Below are positions 34,682 to 43,768 of a stretch of DNA of 64,000 nucleotides, piece by piece. This DNA is from Betaproteobacteria bacterium (lineage in GTDB: Bacteria > Pseudomonadota > Gammaproteobacteria > Burkholderiales > Ga0077523). Location: positions 62,001 through 126,000 of the forward strand of contig WGLR01000023.1 in the NCBI GenBank assembly GCA_016125475.1. The letters run 5' to 3'. The stretch's first letter is position 1. Every line of letters starts with the position of its first letter. A program made the translations under genes and the position numbers. Below the pieces are notes generated by a model that saw nothing but the letters and a program-made list of their open reading frames with translations, made no database searches and was not told the DNA's origin.

Positions 34682-35021
34682 CATCGGGGCGTGCGGTCCT
34701 CGCCGGGGATGCGTCGTCGAGGCCGGGTCGTCGGCGGCCGTTCCGCGCGGTCGGCTCGCACGAGCCGACCGGATGCACGACCGGAAGGGTCGTCCGGCCG
34801 GCACGGATGTATCATCCGGCCCGGTGCAGTGCGCCGGATGGTCCGGCACTGGCAACCTGCAGCGGGACGTGCCCGGCGGGTCGCGTCCCGGCGCACCGGC
34901 ATCCCGGGAGAAGGGTGTGAACGATGACATCGGGGGAGCACCGGCGCGCACGGGGCGATCGTCTCGTCCCGTGGCACCGCGACGATCCGGCGGCGTGCGA
35001 GCCGTGCTGAATGCAGTCCCG
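34682..35021. other. Intergenic region with a long hairpin
   Basis: About 340 bases without a convincing gene. The main feature is the hairpin at 34748-34771, which probably ends the aminotransferase transcript. The rest is GC-rich and likely carries the promoter of the following lipoprotein gene. Confidence 0.5.
34748..34771. terminator. 11-bp stem hairpin after the aminotransferase
   Basis: Perfect arms CGGTCGGCTCG / CGAGCCGACCG with a 2-base loop, 66 bases after the aminotransferase stop. No T-run follows. Confidence 0.5.
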
Positions 35022-35486
35022 GTGAGGACGACGGTCGCGACCGTACTCCTCGCGGCGACGCTCGCGGGGTGTGCGCCCTGGCAGAAGGCAATGGAAGCCT
35101 GGCGCGCGCGGTCCGGCGGAAGCCGGCCCTACGCGACGCTCGAGGGAACGAAGTGGATCTGGAAGTCGGGCGTGATCGGCGACGACGTGATCGCGGTGAC
35201 ATTCCCGAACCGGTACTCGATCGAGTTCCTGCCCGAGCACCGGCTCACCCTCAGGGCCGACTGCAACCTCGGGCGCGGCGCGTGGAGCGCGAAGCTCGAC
35301 CAGATAGACCTCGGCCCCATGGGGTTCACGCGCGCGCAGTGCGCGCCGGACTCCTACAGCGGGTCTTTCATCAGTGCGCTGGGTTCGGCGCGCGTCTGGT
35401 ACATCCGGGACGGGTCGCTCTTTCTGGAACTGTCCGGGGGGCGCGGCACGCTGCGGTTCGAACTCGTCGATGCGACCGTCTCGTGA
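35022..35486 (+). CDS. META/HslJ-type lipoprotein
   Basis: A 154-aa protein from the GTG at 35022: a hydrophobic signal with lipobox LAGC (Cys17), then a META-type domain. That domain shows the EGTKWIWKSG strand, LTLRADCNLGRGAWS, the RAQC loop and a final ELSGGRGTLRFEL strand. The pair DCN...QC resembles HslJ and related small lipoproteins with a disulfide. In-frame GTGs at 34995 and 35004 are alternatives, since no ribosome site decides. It is probably anchored in the outer membrane. Confidence 0.72.
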   Translation: MRTTVATVLLAATLAGCAPWQKAMEAWRARSGGSRPYATLEGTKWIWKSGVIGDDVIAVTFPNRYSIEFLPEHRLTLRADCNLGRGAWSAKLDQIDLGPMGFTRAQCAPDSYSGSFISALGSARVWYIRDGSLFLELSGGRGTLRFELVDATVS

Positions 35487-35556
35487 CGACCGTGCATGAC
35501 ACCCCGTCCGGCGCGGCGCGCCGTTCCCTCACCTGTCCGCGACGCGAGCGCTGCCG

Positions 35557-35805
35557 ATGATCGATGATCTTGTCGTAGGGTGCCGCGCGCTCGCGCAGGG
35601 ATTCGAGTTCCACCTCGCGCACGCGGGGCGTCCGGGCGAATCGCTCTGCGGCGTGCAGATCGAACCGACCCAGATTCCCGCCAACTTCTACGGCGTGGAG
35701 TCCGCGATCGAGGGGCGCTGGTGCGAGCGGTGCGAACACCTTTCGAGAAGGTCGCCTCCCTCCCGGGACGGCACCGACACCCCGGGCGAGGCACCCTGCG
35801 TCTAG
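35557..35805 (+). CDS. Small hypothetical protein with WCxxC
   Basis: An 82-aa protein of mixed composition. The middle has an ESLCG motif and the C-terminal half WCERCEHL, a CxxC pair suited to binding zinc. It has no signal peptide. The last 15 residues are polar and probably disordered. It is not a family I can name, but comparable short Cys-containing proteins occur in Betaproteobacteria. It runs towards the TraR/DksA gene. Confidence 0.55.
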   Translation: MIDDLVVGCRALAQGFEFHLAHAGRPGESLCGVQIEPTQIPANFYGVESAIEGRWCERCEHLSRRSPPSRDGTDTPGEAPCV

Positions 35806-35851
35806 TCGTGCCCGTGGTCGCCTGCCGGCCGGCGCGGGTGCGACGGTCGTG

Positions 35852-36247
35852 TCAGAGCCGCGGGGTCGCCTCGGGATGGGAATGCTCGTACCGCGACTGG
35901 CAGGCCACACAGCGGATCGCGGTCGGACTTGCTTCGAGCCGCGCGAACGCGATGTGTTCCCCGCAGTCCACGCAGGTGCCGTACGAGCCTTTGTCCAGCC
36001 GGGCGAGCGCCGCTTCCGTCGCGCGCAGTTCCGTGATCTCGTGATCGGCACGCTGTGCCATCGCGTCGGCCAGCGTGTCCGCGACGGATTCGTCACCCGT
36101 GTCGTGCACGCGGCCCGCGAGTTCGGTGAAGCTCTGGTCACCGCTATCGAGCAGCATCGTGCGAATCGTGTCGAGAAGCGTTCCGCGCCGCTCGCGCAGC
36201 GAAGTCTCGAGGGCTTCCTTCTGGGGCTTGGTCAGGGCGGTCGTCAT
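35852..36247 (-). CDS. TraR/DksA-type zinc finger protein
   Basis: A 131-aa DksA/TraR homologue. An N-terminal coiled coil (about residues 5-85) is followed by a C4 zinc finger, CVDC near residues 92-95 and CVAC 18 residues later. These proteins insert into the RNA polymerase secondary channel and alter promoter response. The coiled-coil tip is GDESVADT, not the usual D-x-x-D-x-A tip of full DksA, so the ppGpp response may differ. An FNR-like half-degenerate palindrome lies 58 bases upstream of the start codon. Confidence 0.9.
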   Translation of the reverse strand: MTTALTKPQKEALETSLRERRGTLLDTIRTMLLDSGDQSFTELAGRVHDTGDESVADTLADAMAQRADHEITELRATEAALARLDKGSYGTCVDCGEHIAFARLEASPTAIRCVACQSRYEHSHPEATPRL

Positions 36248-36619
36248 GTCGTCTCTTTCCGATCGGAACGGCGGTCATTCTGGGCCGCACCGGGGTCGTC
36301 CTGTGTGATCTGAATCAACGTGCAACGTTCGATCAGGGACAGCGCGGACGGGACGGTGTTCCCGCGGACGCGGCGTCGTGTTCCCCGGACCTCACGTCGG
36401 TTCGTCCGGGACACACCGTTCGCGCTCCCGTGGGCGGGCTGAAGGGTGACCGCGCGGCCAGGCCTCGTCCGGACCGTCAGCGTGGCGCGCCAGTCGGCCT
36501 CGCCACCATCGGTGACGGCCCGTCCTGCCCCTGTCCGCGCGGCTTCCGGCTTTCCTTTCTCCGGTTCGCGAATCGCGAATACAATACCGGGCCATCCGAA
36601 CCCCGGGTCCGTCGGGCCG
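36248..36619. other. Divergent intergenic region
   Basis: No gene is convincing over about 370 bases between the TraR/DksA gene and the winged-helix gene. Apart from an FNR-like site at 36305-36318, no repeat or hairpin stands out. Confidence 0.5.
36305..36318 (-). promoter_or_regulatory. FNR-like site before the TraR/DksA gene
   Basis: GTGAT-CTGA-ATCAA matches TTGAT-N4-ATCAA in nine of ten positions. It is 58 bases upstream of the TraR/DksA ATG on the minus strand. One mismatch and the TTGAT rather than TTGAC arm make it weaker than the three perfect boxes. Confidence 0.35.
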
Positions 36620-37243
36620 ATGCTGAAACCGCAGGATGTCGTCGTCCTACTGAAGATCGTCGCGCGGGGCGGCGAGCCGTGGAGCTACAGCCTGCTCGCG
36701 TGGGAACTCGGCATGTCGGCCTCGGAGGTGCACGCCGCCATCCGGCGCAGCGCGGAGGCCGGACTGTTCCGCGCCGACCGCGGATGGGGTGCCCCGGACT
36801 GCGAGGCGCTGGAAGAGTTCCTCGTGCACGGCCTGCGCTACGTGTGGCCGCCCGTTCGCGGCGGGCTGGTTCACGGTGTTCCGACCCTCACCGCCGCGGC
36901 GCCGCTCGCCGGACTGGTCGCCCCCGGGGAGGATCCGCCGGCCGTGTGGCCGCACCCTGGCGAAGCGGTGCGCGGGCTCGCCCTGGAGCCTCTCTACAAA
37001 TCGGTGCCCGTCGCCGCGCGGCGTGACCCGAGGCTCCACGAACTGCTCGTGCTCGTCGACGCGATCCGCGGCGCGCGGGGGACCGTACGGGATCTCGCCA
37101 TCGGGGAGCTTCGTGCGCGGCTGGGAACTTCGGAAGCGGGGACGCTTTCCGAGCAGGCACGTGTCCCGCCGGGGCAGGATGCCCGCGATGCGAACACTCA
37201 CGAAGGACATCATGGCAAAGAAAGACAGCGCCTACACCGCTGA
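36620..37243 (+). CDS. Winged-helix DNA-binding protein
   Basis: A 207-aa protein. The N-terminal 60 residues look like a helix-turn-helix (WSYSLLAWELGMSASEVHAAI, followed by a SAEAGLF helix). Then comes a conserved segment LRYVWPPVRGG and a GEDPPAVWPHPGEAVRG region seen in proteobacterial homologues that I recall being paired with nucleotidyltransferase-like partners. Here no such partner follows. Instead its last 32 bases overlap the start of parE. The C-terminal 35 residues look like read-through sequence unlike the family. Confidence 0.75.
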   Translation: MLKPQDVVVLLKIVARGGEPWSYSLLAWELGMSASEVHAAIRRSAEAGLFRADRGWGAPDCEALEEFLVHGLRYVWPPVRGGLVHGVPTLTAAAPLAGLVAPGEDPPAVWPHPGEAVRGLALEPLYKSVPVAARRDPRLHELLVLVDAIRGARGTVRDLAIGELRARLGTSEAGTLSEQARVPPGQDARDANTHEGHHGKERQRLHR

Positions 37244-39203
37244 GGACATCGAGATCCTCGAGGATCTCGCCCCGATCCTGCATCGCCCGGGGATGTACAC
37301 CGATCCGGTGAATCCGAACCACGCGCTCGTCGAGATCATCGACAACGCCGCGGACGAGGGCCTTGCCGGGTTCGCGAAGAACGTCACGGTCACGCTCCAC
37401 GAGGACGGCTCGGCACAGGTGGTCGACGACGGCCGGGGCATCCCCGTGGACACGCATCCCGTCAAGAAGGTGCCGGCCGTGCAGGTCATCTTCACGACGC
37501 TGCACTCCGGCGGCAAGTTCCGGAAGACCGACCGCGACGCCGTGTACCGGATCGCGGGGGGGCTCCACGGGGTGGGCGTGTGCGTGAGCAACGCACTGTC
37601 GACGCGGCTCGAGGTCGAGGTGAAGCGCGCAGGCGCTCTCTGGCGGATCGTGTTCGCCGACAATGGCAAGCTCCGCGAACCCCTGCGGCAGATGGGCACC
37701 GTCGGTCCGCGCGAGAGCGGCACCCGCATCCGCTTCTGGCCCGATGGGCGCTATTTCGATTCGCCGCGAATCGTCGCGTCCGAGCTTTCGGCGCTCATGC
37801 GTGCCAAGGCGATGCTGCTGCCCGGCGTGCGCTTTACGCTGAGCGTCGAGAAGGCGGGAAAGTTCGAAACCACGACGTGGCATTTCCCCGAAGGGATCCG
37901 CGGCTACATCGACACGGCCATGGCGGAGTCCGAGCCGGTCGGCACGAGCTTCTTCGGCGAGCGCTACATCACCGCGCAGTCCGAATCGGACAGTTTCGCG
38001 GAGGGCGAGGGCGCGCTCTGGGCGCTCGCCTGGACGCCCGAGGGCGAACTCACCGCCGAGTCGTACGTGAACATGATCCCGACCCGGCACGGCGGGACGC
38101 ACGTCTCGGGGCTGCGCGAGGGTGTCCACCACGCGATCCGGAACTTCATCGACCTGCACGCGATGGGGCAGCGCGGGCTCAAGATCGTCGCCGAGGACGT
38201 CTGGTCCCGCGCGAACTACGTGCTGTCGGTCAAGATGCTCGATCCGCAGTTCAAGGGCCAGGTGAAGAACGAACTCATCTCGCGCGACGCCGTGAAGCTC
38301 GTCTCGCAGATGGTGCGCGATCCGTTCGAACTCTGGCTGAACCAGCACGTGGACGAAGGCAAGAGAATCGCCGAACTCGTCCTGCGGCAGGCGATGGCAC
38401 GCACGCGGGCGGCGCAGAAGGTCGAGCGTCGCAAGACGTCGGGCGTGGCGGTGCTGCCGGGCAAGCTCACCGACTGCGCTTCGGACGACCCCGAGCGCAA
38501 CGAACTCTTCATCGTCGAGGGCGATTCGGCCGGCGGGTCCGCGAAACAGGCGCGTGACAAGGAGTTCCAGGCCGTGCTGCCGCTCAAGGGGAAACCCAAG
38601 AACACGTGGCAGGACAGCCCGGACACGCTCTACGCGAACAAGGAGATCGAGGCGATCGCGCTCGCGATCGGCGTCGACCACCACAAGCGGGGCGACACAC
38701 CGGACCTGTCCGGGCTCAGGTACCGCAAGATCATCATCCTCGCGGACGCCGACGTCGACGGCTCGCACATCCAGGTCCTGCTGCTCACGCTGTTCTTCCG
38801 TCACTTCCCGAGGCTCATCGAGCTGGGGCACATCTTCGTCGCGCAGCCGCCGCTGTTCCGGATCGACGTGCCCGCGCAGGGCAAGAACAAGCCGGCCCGG
38901 AAGCTCTACGCGCTCGACCGGCAGGAACTGTCGAGTCTCGAGGAAAAGCTCGCCGACGAGGGCGTGAAGGAAGGCAACTGGACGGTGAGCCGGTTCAAGG
39001 GGCTCGGCGAGATGAGCCCCGAACAGCTCTGGGAGACGACACTGAACCCGGACACGCGCCGCATGCTTCCCGTGCACGTGGAAGACGGCGAGATCGACGT
39101 GTCGGGCGACATCTTCAACATGATGATGGCCCGGGAGAACGCATCGCAGCGTCGCGCGTGGATGGAGACGTACGGGAACCTCGTGGATGCCGACATCACC
39201 TGA
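37212..39203 (+). CDS. parE: DNA topoisomerase IV subunit B
   Basis: A 663-aa ATPase subunit of topoisomerase IV, which separates linked daughter chromosomes. The GHKL ATP site is visible as VEIIDNAADEGL and DDGRGIPV, then GGLHGVGV. The TOPRIM part has EGDSAGGSAKQARD, LPLKGKPKN and the DADVDGSH metal motif. ATG at 37212 gives the family N-terminus. Its length is close to E. coli ParE (630 aa). The partner parC follows after one DUF3859 gene. Confidence 0.96.
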   Translation: MAKKDSAYTAEDIEILEDLAPILHRPGMYTDPVNPNHALVEIIDNAADEGLAGFAKNVTVTLHEDGSAQVVDDGRGIPVDTHPVKKVPAVQVIFTTLHSGGKFRKTDRDAVYRIAGGLHGVGVCVSNALSTRLEVEVKRAGALWRIVFADNGKLREPLRQMGTVGPRESGTRIRFWPDGRYFDSPRIVASELSALMRAKAMLLPGVRFTLSVEKAGKFETTTWHFPEGIRGYIDTAMAESEPVGTSFFGERYITAQSESDSFAEGEGALWALAWTPEGELTAESYVNMIPTRHGGTHVSGLREGVHHAIRNFIDLHAMGQRGLKIVAEDVWSRANYVLSVKMLDPQFKGQVKNELISRDAVKLVSQMVRDPFELWLNQHVDEGKRIAELVLRQAMARTRAAQKVERRKTSGVAVLPGKLTDCASDDPERNELFIVEGDSAGGSAKQARDKEFQAVLPLKGKPKNTWQDSPDTLYANKEIEAIALAIGVDHHKRGDTPDLSGLRYRKIIILADADVDGSHIQVLLLTLFFRHFPRLIELGHIFVAQPPLFRIDVPAQGKNKPARKLYALDRQELSSLEEKLADEGVKEGNWTVSRFKGLGEMSPEQLWETTLNPDTRRMLPVHVEDGEIDVSGDIFNMMMARENASQRRAWMETYGNLVDADIT

Positions 39204-39300
39204 GTCGTGTCCGGCACGTCCTCCGCGCGAGGCGCATGGAACGAGGTCGAAAACGTGATGCGCGGTCGCGGACCGCGCGAGTAAACGAATGAGGTCACCC

Positions 39301-39828
39301 ATGAAGGAAGGAACGGTCGGAGAAGGTTTCACCGGGGCACGCGCGCGGTCGTGGCTGTCGGGCATCGCGGTGGTCGTGATCGGGATGGCGTCGGGTGTGG
39401 CGCACGCCACGCCGACCGCGCGCGTGCTCGACTACGGCGTGTTCACGAAGGATCCGGTTCCGGATGCACAGGCCGATCCGCGTCTCGGGCCCTACAGGCT
39501 GCTCGAGCAGACGCGTGACATTCCGCTCAGGCTCGGCGTGCGGTTCGGCTTCTGCGCGGAGATCCAGGGGTTCGGCATCCCCGATCCGAAGTACACCTTC
39601 ACCGAGATCGTCCGGCATCCCGTCTACACGGGCGCCGACGGGATCGAGAAGGGGGGATGGAACGTGCCGCGCATGGTGAAGATCGCGAACGACAAGGCGA
39701 TCTGGTGCAGCGGACACGTCTTCACGGATCCGAAGGAACTGGTGCCCGGCACCTGGCGGTTCGTCGTCGGCGACAGCGATGCCGACGTGCTGGTCCAGGA
39801 GTTTCACGCGGTACCCGCCAAGAACTGA
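39301..39828 (+). CDS. Exported DUF3859 family protein
   Basis: A 175-aa protein with a Sec signal peptide (GVAHA cleavage region). A beta-rich DUF3859-like domain includes ARVLDYGVF and a TWRFVVGDSDADVL C-terminal strand. The function is unknown. The ATG at 39301 has GAGG 6 bases upstream; an earlier in-frame ATG at 39289 is less well placed. It sits between parE and parC on the same strand, so it may be part of their transcript although its location (periplasm) differs. Confidence 0.85.
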   Translation: MKEGTVGEGFTGARARSWLSGIAVVVIGMASGVAHATPTARVLDYGVFTKDPVPDAQADPRLGPYRLLEQTRDIPLRLGVRFGFCAEIQGFGIPDPKYTFTEIVRHPVYTGADGIEKGGWNVPRMVKIANDKAIWCSGHVFTDPKELVPGTWRFVVGDSDADVLVQEFHAVPAKN

Positions 39829-39862
39829 ACGTCGGGCCCGGGGCCCAGGAGTCATCTGAGAG

Positions 39863-42328
39863 ATGTCGGATCAACGAGATCTGTTCGACGAGAGCACCGC
39901 AGCCGCATCCGTCGCCGAAGCCGGCACGACGGCGCCAGCCGCGGATGCAGCCTCGTCACCGCCGGCCGTCGCGAACGAGGGCGGGAAGGCGGTCGCAACG
40001 GGTGGCGCGGGCGGCGGCGGGCTGCCACCGCACTTCGCGCCGATGGCGCCGGAGTTCGACGATGCGCTGCCGATCGGTCGCTACGCCTCGCTGCAGTATC
40101 TGCAGTACGCGATCGCGACCGTGAAGGACCGCGCGCTGCCGCGGGTGGGCGATGGCCAGAAGCCCGTCCAGGCACGCATCCTCTATGCGATGTGGGAGAT
40201 GGGGGGGCGCGCGGGCACGCCGCGCAAGAAGTCCGCACGCGTGGTCGGTGACGTGCTCGGCAAGTTCCATCCGCACGGAGACGCGTCCGTCTACGACGCG
40301 CTCGTGCGGCTCGCGCAGGATTTCACGCTGCGTTATCCGCTCATAGACGGGGAGGGCAACTTCGGGTCCCGGGACGGAGACGAGCCCGCCGCCATGCGGT
40401 ACACGGAAGCCCGGCTCACGAAGTTTTCCGAAGTGCTGCTGTCCGAGCTCGATCAGGGCACCGTGGAATTCATCGCGAACTACGACGGTTCCACGCAGGA
40501 GCCCGCCGTGCTGCCCGCACGCCTTCCGATGCTGCTCCTGAACGGTGCGTCGGGCATCGCCGTCGGCATGGCGACGGAGATTCCGAGCCACAATCTCGTC
40601 GAGGTGGCGCAGGCGGCGATCGCGGTCATCCGCAATCCGCAGCTCGACGTGCGCGGCATCATGGAACACATCCAGGGGCCGGACTTTCCCGGCGGCGCGC
40701 AGATCATCACGCCCCGAAGCGAGATTCAGGCTGCCTACGAGGCCGGCCGCGGCTCCGTGCGTGTGCGCGCGCGCTGGACGATCGAGCGCCTCGCGCGTGG
40801 TCAGTGGCAGATGGTCGTGACGGAACTGCCGCCCGGCACGTCGGCGCGCAAGGTGCTCGAGGAGATCGACGCGCTGACCAGTCCGCAGCCGAAGGCCGGC
40901 AAGAAGTCGATCTCCGCCGAACAGCAGCGCGAGAAGCAGCTCATGCTCTCGATGCTCGACAAGGCACGGGACGAATCCGATCGCTCGCATCCGGTGCGGC
41001 TCGTGCTCGAACCGAAGACCTCGCGCGTCGACGAGACCGAGTTCGTGAACCTGCTGCTCGCGAAGACGAGCATGGAGACCAACGCGTCGATCAACCTCGT
41101 CATGGTCGGCCTGGACGGCCGCCCCACCGGCAAGTCGCTGCGGGACGTGCTGGCCGAATGGACGGCGTTCCGGCTCGAGACGGTGCGGCGGCGCTCGCAG
41201 CATCGCCTGGATCAGGTCCTCGACCGGATTCACGTGCTCGAAGGCCGGATGATCGTGCTCCTGAATGTGGACGAGGTGATCAGGGTCATCCGCAACGCGG
41301 ACGATCCGAAGGCCGAACTCATGGCCGCGTTCGGCCTCACGGAACGCCAGGCGGAGGACATTCTCGAGATGCGCCTGCGACAGCTCGCGAAGCTCGAGCA
41401 CATCAAGATCGAGAAGGAACTCGAAGGACTGCGCAAGGAGCAGAAGGATCTCGACCGGGTGCTGGGCTCACGCAAGGAGCTCGAGAAGCTCGTGATCCGC
41501 GAGATCGAGGCCGACATCAAGGCGTTCGGCGACGTCCGCCGGACCGTGATCGAAGCCTCGGAGAAGGCCGCGATCGCCGCGGCGGTGATCGACGAGCCGG
41601 TCACCGTGATCTTCTCGCGCAACGGGTGGGTCCGTGCGCGTCAGGGATGGGAGGTCGATCCCGCGGCGCTGTCCTTCAAGGAAGGCGATGCGCTCGGCAC
41701 GATCGTGAAGTGCCGGACCGTGGACCCGGTCGTCTTCCTGGATTCCCGGGGACGAGCCTACACGGTCGCGATCGCGGACCTGCCGTCCGGGCGGGGCGAT
41801 GGCGTGCCGGCGTCCTCGCTCGTCGAGGTGCAGGACGGCGCGAAGATCCAGTTCTGTCTCGCCGGCAGGGCGGAGACGCAGATCCTCGTCGCGTCCTCGG
41901 GCGGCTACGCGTTCCACACGCGTCTGGCGGACATGATCTCGAACAGGCGCGCCGGACGGGAGTTCATGACGCTCGAACGGGACGAGGCACCTCTGGTGCC
42001 GGTGCCTTTCGAGGACAGACCTGGCACCTATGTGGCCGCAGTGGCCGACAACGGCAAGCTGCTGCTCGTGCAGCTCGCGGAACTGAAGTATCAGGCGCGG
42101 GGCAGGGGGCTTATCCTCATGGGGCTCGACAAGAAGGAGCGTCTCGTGGCCGTGGCGGTCTCGGACCAGCCGCGGCTGACGGTCCTCGGCGAGGGGCGGG
42201 GCGGCAAGCCCAAGGAGATCGACCTCAAACCGAAGGACCTCGGCCACTACGCGGGGAGCCGTACCCACCGCGGTCGTGTGCTGCCGGAGAAGATCCGGCC
42301 CACGGGTCTTCGCACGGTCCCGGGCTAG
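39863..42328 (+). CDS. parC: DNA topoisomerase IV subunit A
   Basis: An 821-aa cleavage subunit. A low-complexity Ala/Gly-rich N-terminal extension of about 60 residues precedes the conserved domain. The active Tyr180 is in [10 protein letters not shown]. The quinolone-pocket helix reads [14 protein letters not shown], so E. coli Ser80 is Ala141 and Glu84 is Asp145. Coiled-coil and tower follow ([15 protein letters not shown]), then beta-pinwheel repeats to the end. It works with the ParE encoded just upstream. Confidence 0.95.
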   Translation: MSDQRDLFDESTAAASVAEAGTTAPAADAASSPPAVANEGGKAVATGGAGGGGLPPHFAPMAPEFDDALPIGRYASLQYLQYAIATVKDRALPRVGDGQKPVQARILYAMWEMGGRAGTPRKKSARVVGDVLGKFHPHGDASVYDALVRLAQDFTLRYPLIDGEGNFGSRDGDEPAAMRYTEARLTKFSEVLLSELDQGTVEFIANYDGSTQEPAVLPARLPMLLLNGASGIAVGMATEIPSHNLVEVAQAAIAVIRNPQLDVRGIMEHIQGPDFPGGAQIITPRSEIQAAYEAGRGSVRVRARWTIERLARGQWQMVVTELPPGTSARKVLEEIDALTSPQPKAGKKSISAEQQREKQLMLSMLDKARDESDRSHPVRLVLEPKTSRVDETEFVNLLLAKTSMETNASINLVMVGLDGRPTGKSLRDVLAEWTAFRLETVRRRSQHRLDQVLDRIHVLEGRMIVLLNVDEVIRVIRNADDPKAELMAAFGLTERQAEDILEMRLRQLAKLEHIKIEKELEGLRKEQKDLDRVLGSRKELEKLVIREIEADIKAFGDVRRTVIEASEKAAIAAAVIDEPVTVIFSRNGWVRARQGWEVDPAALSFKEGDALGTIVKCRTVDPVVFLDSRGRAYTVAIADLPSGRGDGVPASSLVEVQDGAKIQFCLAGRAETQILVASSGGYAFHTRLADMISNRRAGREFMTLERDEAPLVPVPFEDRPGTYVAAVADNGKLLLVQLAELKYQARGRGLILMGLDKKERLVAVAVSDQPRLTVLGEGRGGKPKEIDLKPKDLGHYAGSRTHRGRVLPEKIRPTGLRTVPG

Positions 42329-42359
42329 CCGCGCTGACGCAGCGGGCGCGCGTGGCCCG

Positions 42360-42782
42360 TCACCGGGCGTGCGCGATCTCCTCGTCGACGCACTGGCGGA
42401 CGCGGTGCGCGCCGGCCTGTGCGAACGTCTCGCGACAGCGGTCGACGATCGGCCGGTGTGCGTCGGGATAGGTCGAGAGGGCCGCGTCGGCCTCGAGGTC
42501 ACGATCGACACAGTAGCGCACGGCGCCGAGGCCCCGTCCGCCCGCGCGCTTCTCGCAAAGTCTGACCGTTTCCTGCGCCTCGGGCGGATATTTCGCAAGC
42601 GCATCGATGGCCGCGAGTTCCTCCTTCACGCAGACGTCCACGGCTTCGGAGCCGTACTCGCCGACCTGGTGGATGCACCAGAATATCGTTTCGGCTTTCG
42701 TGTCGGTCTCCGCGAGCACCGGTCCGGGAGTGCCTGCCGCGAGACCGGCCGCAAGACTCAGCATCATCGTGACTGTACGCAT
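42360..42782 (-). CDS. Exported three-repeat cysteine protein
   Basis: A 140-aa protein with signal peptide (VLAET cleavage) and a mature part made of three repeats of exactly 40 residues. Each starts with Cys and has a second Cys 15 residues on: Cys36/51, Cys76/91 and Cys116/131. The second Cys is followed by V-[KD]-[ED], and an ALxxYP motif closes repeats one and two. Each pair could form a disulfide, giving a helical-hairpin solenoid in the periplasm. I do not recognise the family. It converges on parC. Confidence 0.82.
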   Translation of the reverse strand: MRTVTMMLSLAAGLAAGTPGPVLAETDTKAETIFWCIHQVGEYGSEAVDVCVKEELAAIDALAKYPPEAQETVRLCEKRAGGRGLGAVRYCVDRDLEADAALSTYPDAHRPIVDRCRETFAQAGAHRVRQCVDEEIAHAR

Positions 42783-42817
42783 CGATCCGGTTCCTCTTCC
42801 CGTCGTGAGTGTCTGCC

Positions 42818-43516
42818 CTAGAACTTCTCGAGCCAGGGGCGCACCTCGACTTCCGCGCTCCAGCAGCTGCGGTGCTGACGATGCAGTTCGAGATACGTGC
42901 GGGCGAGGGCATCGGGATCCAGGAAGCGGTCCGATGCGCGCTCGTCCTCCGTCGCGGCATGCGTCGAGGCGATTCCACCATCGATGATAACGTGCGCGAC
43001 GTGTATGCCCCGTGGTGACAGTTCGCGTGCCATGCTCTGGGCGAGCGCACGCAGTCCGAACTTCGCGATCGCGAACGGTGCGCTCTCGGCGAACGCCTTC
43101 ACGCTCGCCGTCGCGCCCGTGAACAGGATGGAGCCCCGGCCCCGGGGCTCCATGCGCCGGGCGGCCTCCCGGGCGACCAGTACCCCGCCGTAGCAGCCCA
43201 CCTTCCAGGCGGTCTCCACGCTGTCGGGATCGAGCGACGCGACCGGTCCGCGGTAGCGCATCGACGCATTGAACACCACGACCTCGGGCACGAGCCTCTC
43301 CGCGTCGAGACTTTCGAACAGCGCCGCCACGTCTCGCGGATTCGAGCAGTCGCCGGCATGCGAGCGCGCGTCGGTCTCGCGACAGAGGTGCGAAATCTTG
43401 TCGACGTCGCGGGCCATGAGCACGGGGCGCATGCCCTCGCGCGAGAACAGCCGCGCGATCGACGCGCTGAGGCCGTTGCCGACACCGACGATGACGACTG
43501 CTGGTTTCTCACTCAT
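42818..43516 (-). CDS. SDR family protein with Phe in place of the catalytic Tyr
   Basis: A 232-aa SDR. The N-terminal cofactor site is GVGNGLSASIAR, an unusual glycine motif. NNAG becomes FNAS, and the catalytic stretch reads FTGATASVKAF then APFAIAKFGL, so YxxxK is FxxxK. The C-terminal part (HVAHVIIDGGI) is well kept, and proteins with this pattern form a recognisable SDR subgroup. It may be a reductase with altered chemistry or a binding/regulatory protein. Confidence 0.87.
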   Translation of the reverse strand: MSEKPAVVIVGVGNGLSASIARLFSREGMRPVLMARDVDKISHLCRETDARSHAGDCSNPRDVAALFESLDAERLVPEVVVFNASMRYRGPVASLDPDSVETAWKVGCYGGVLVAREAARRMEPRGRGSILFTGATASVKAFAESAPFAIAKFGLRALAQSMARELSPRGIHVAHVIIDGGIASTHAATEDERASDRFLDPDALARTYLELHRQHRSCWSAEVEVRPWLEKF

Positions 43517-43768
43517 ATCCGTCTCCGGGAAGAATGTGCGCTGGCACGGTCCGGTGCGTCACCGGACCCCGGAACACGCGCGAACCACCGCGCACCGGTC
43601 GGTGGCACCTCGCGAAAAGTAACCGATCCGTATGCCCGCGGCGCGCACAGTATGACCGCGAATCAGGCGAATCTGGTTCCGGAATGTGCATTTCCCGTGC
43701 CATTGCTCACGGCCGGCGGGACACCGCTGATGGCCCCCCGGTCTTCTACTGAAGAGGAGGTCCTAGCC

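Noticed and set aside
36888-39410. 840-codon frame antisense to parE
   Set aside because: A mirror of parE with no domain and Arg/His-rich composition; parE is certain.
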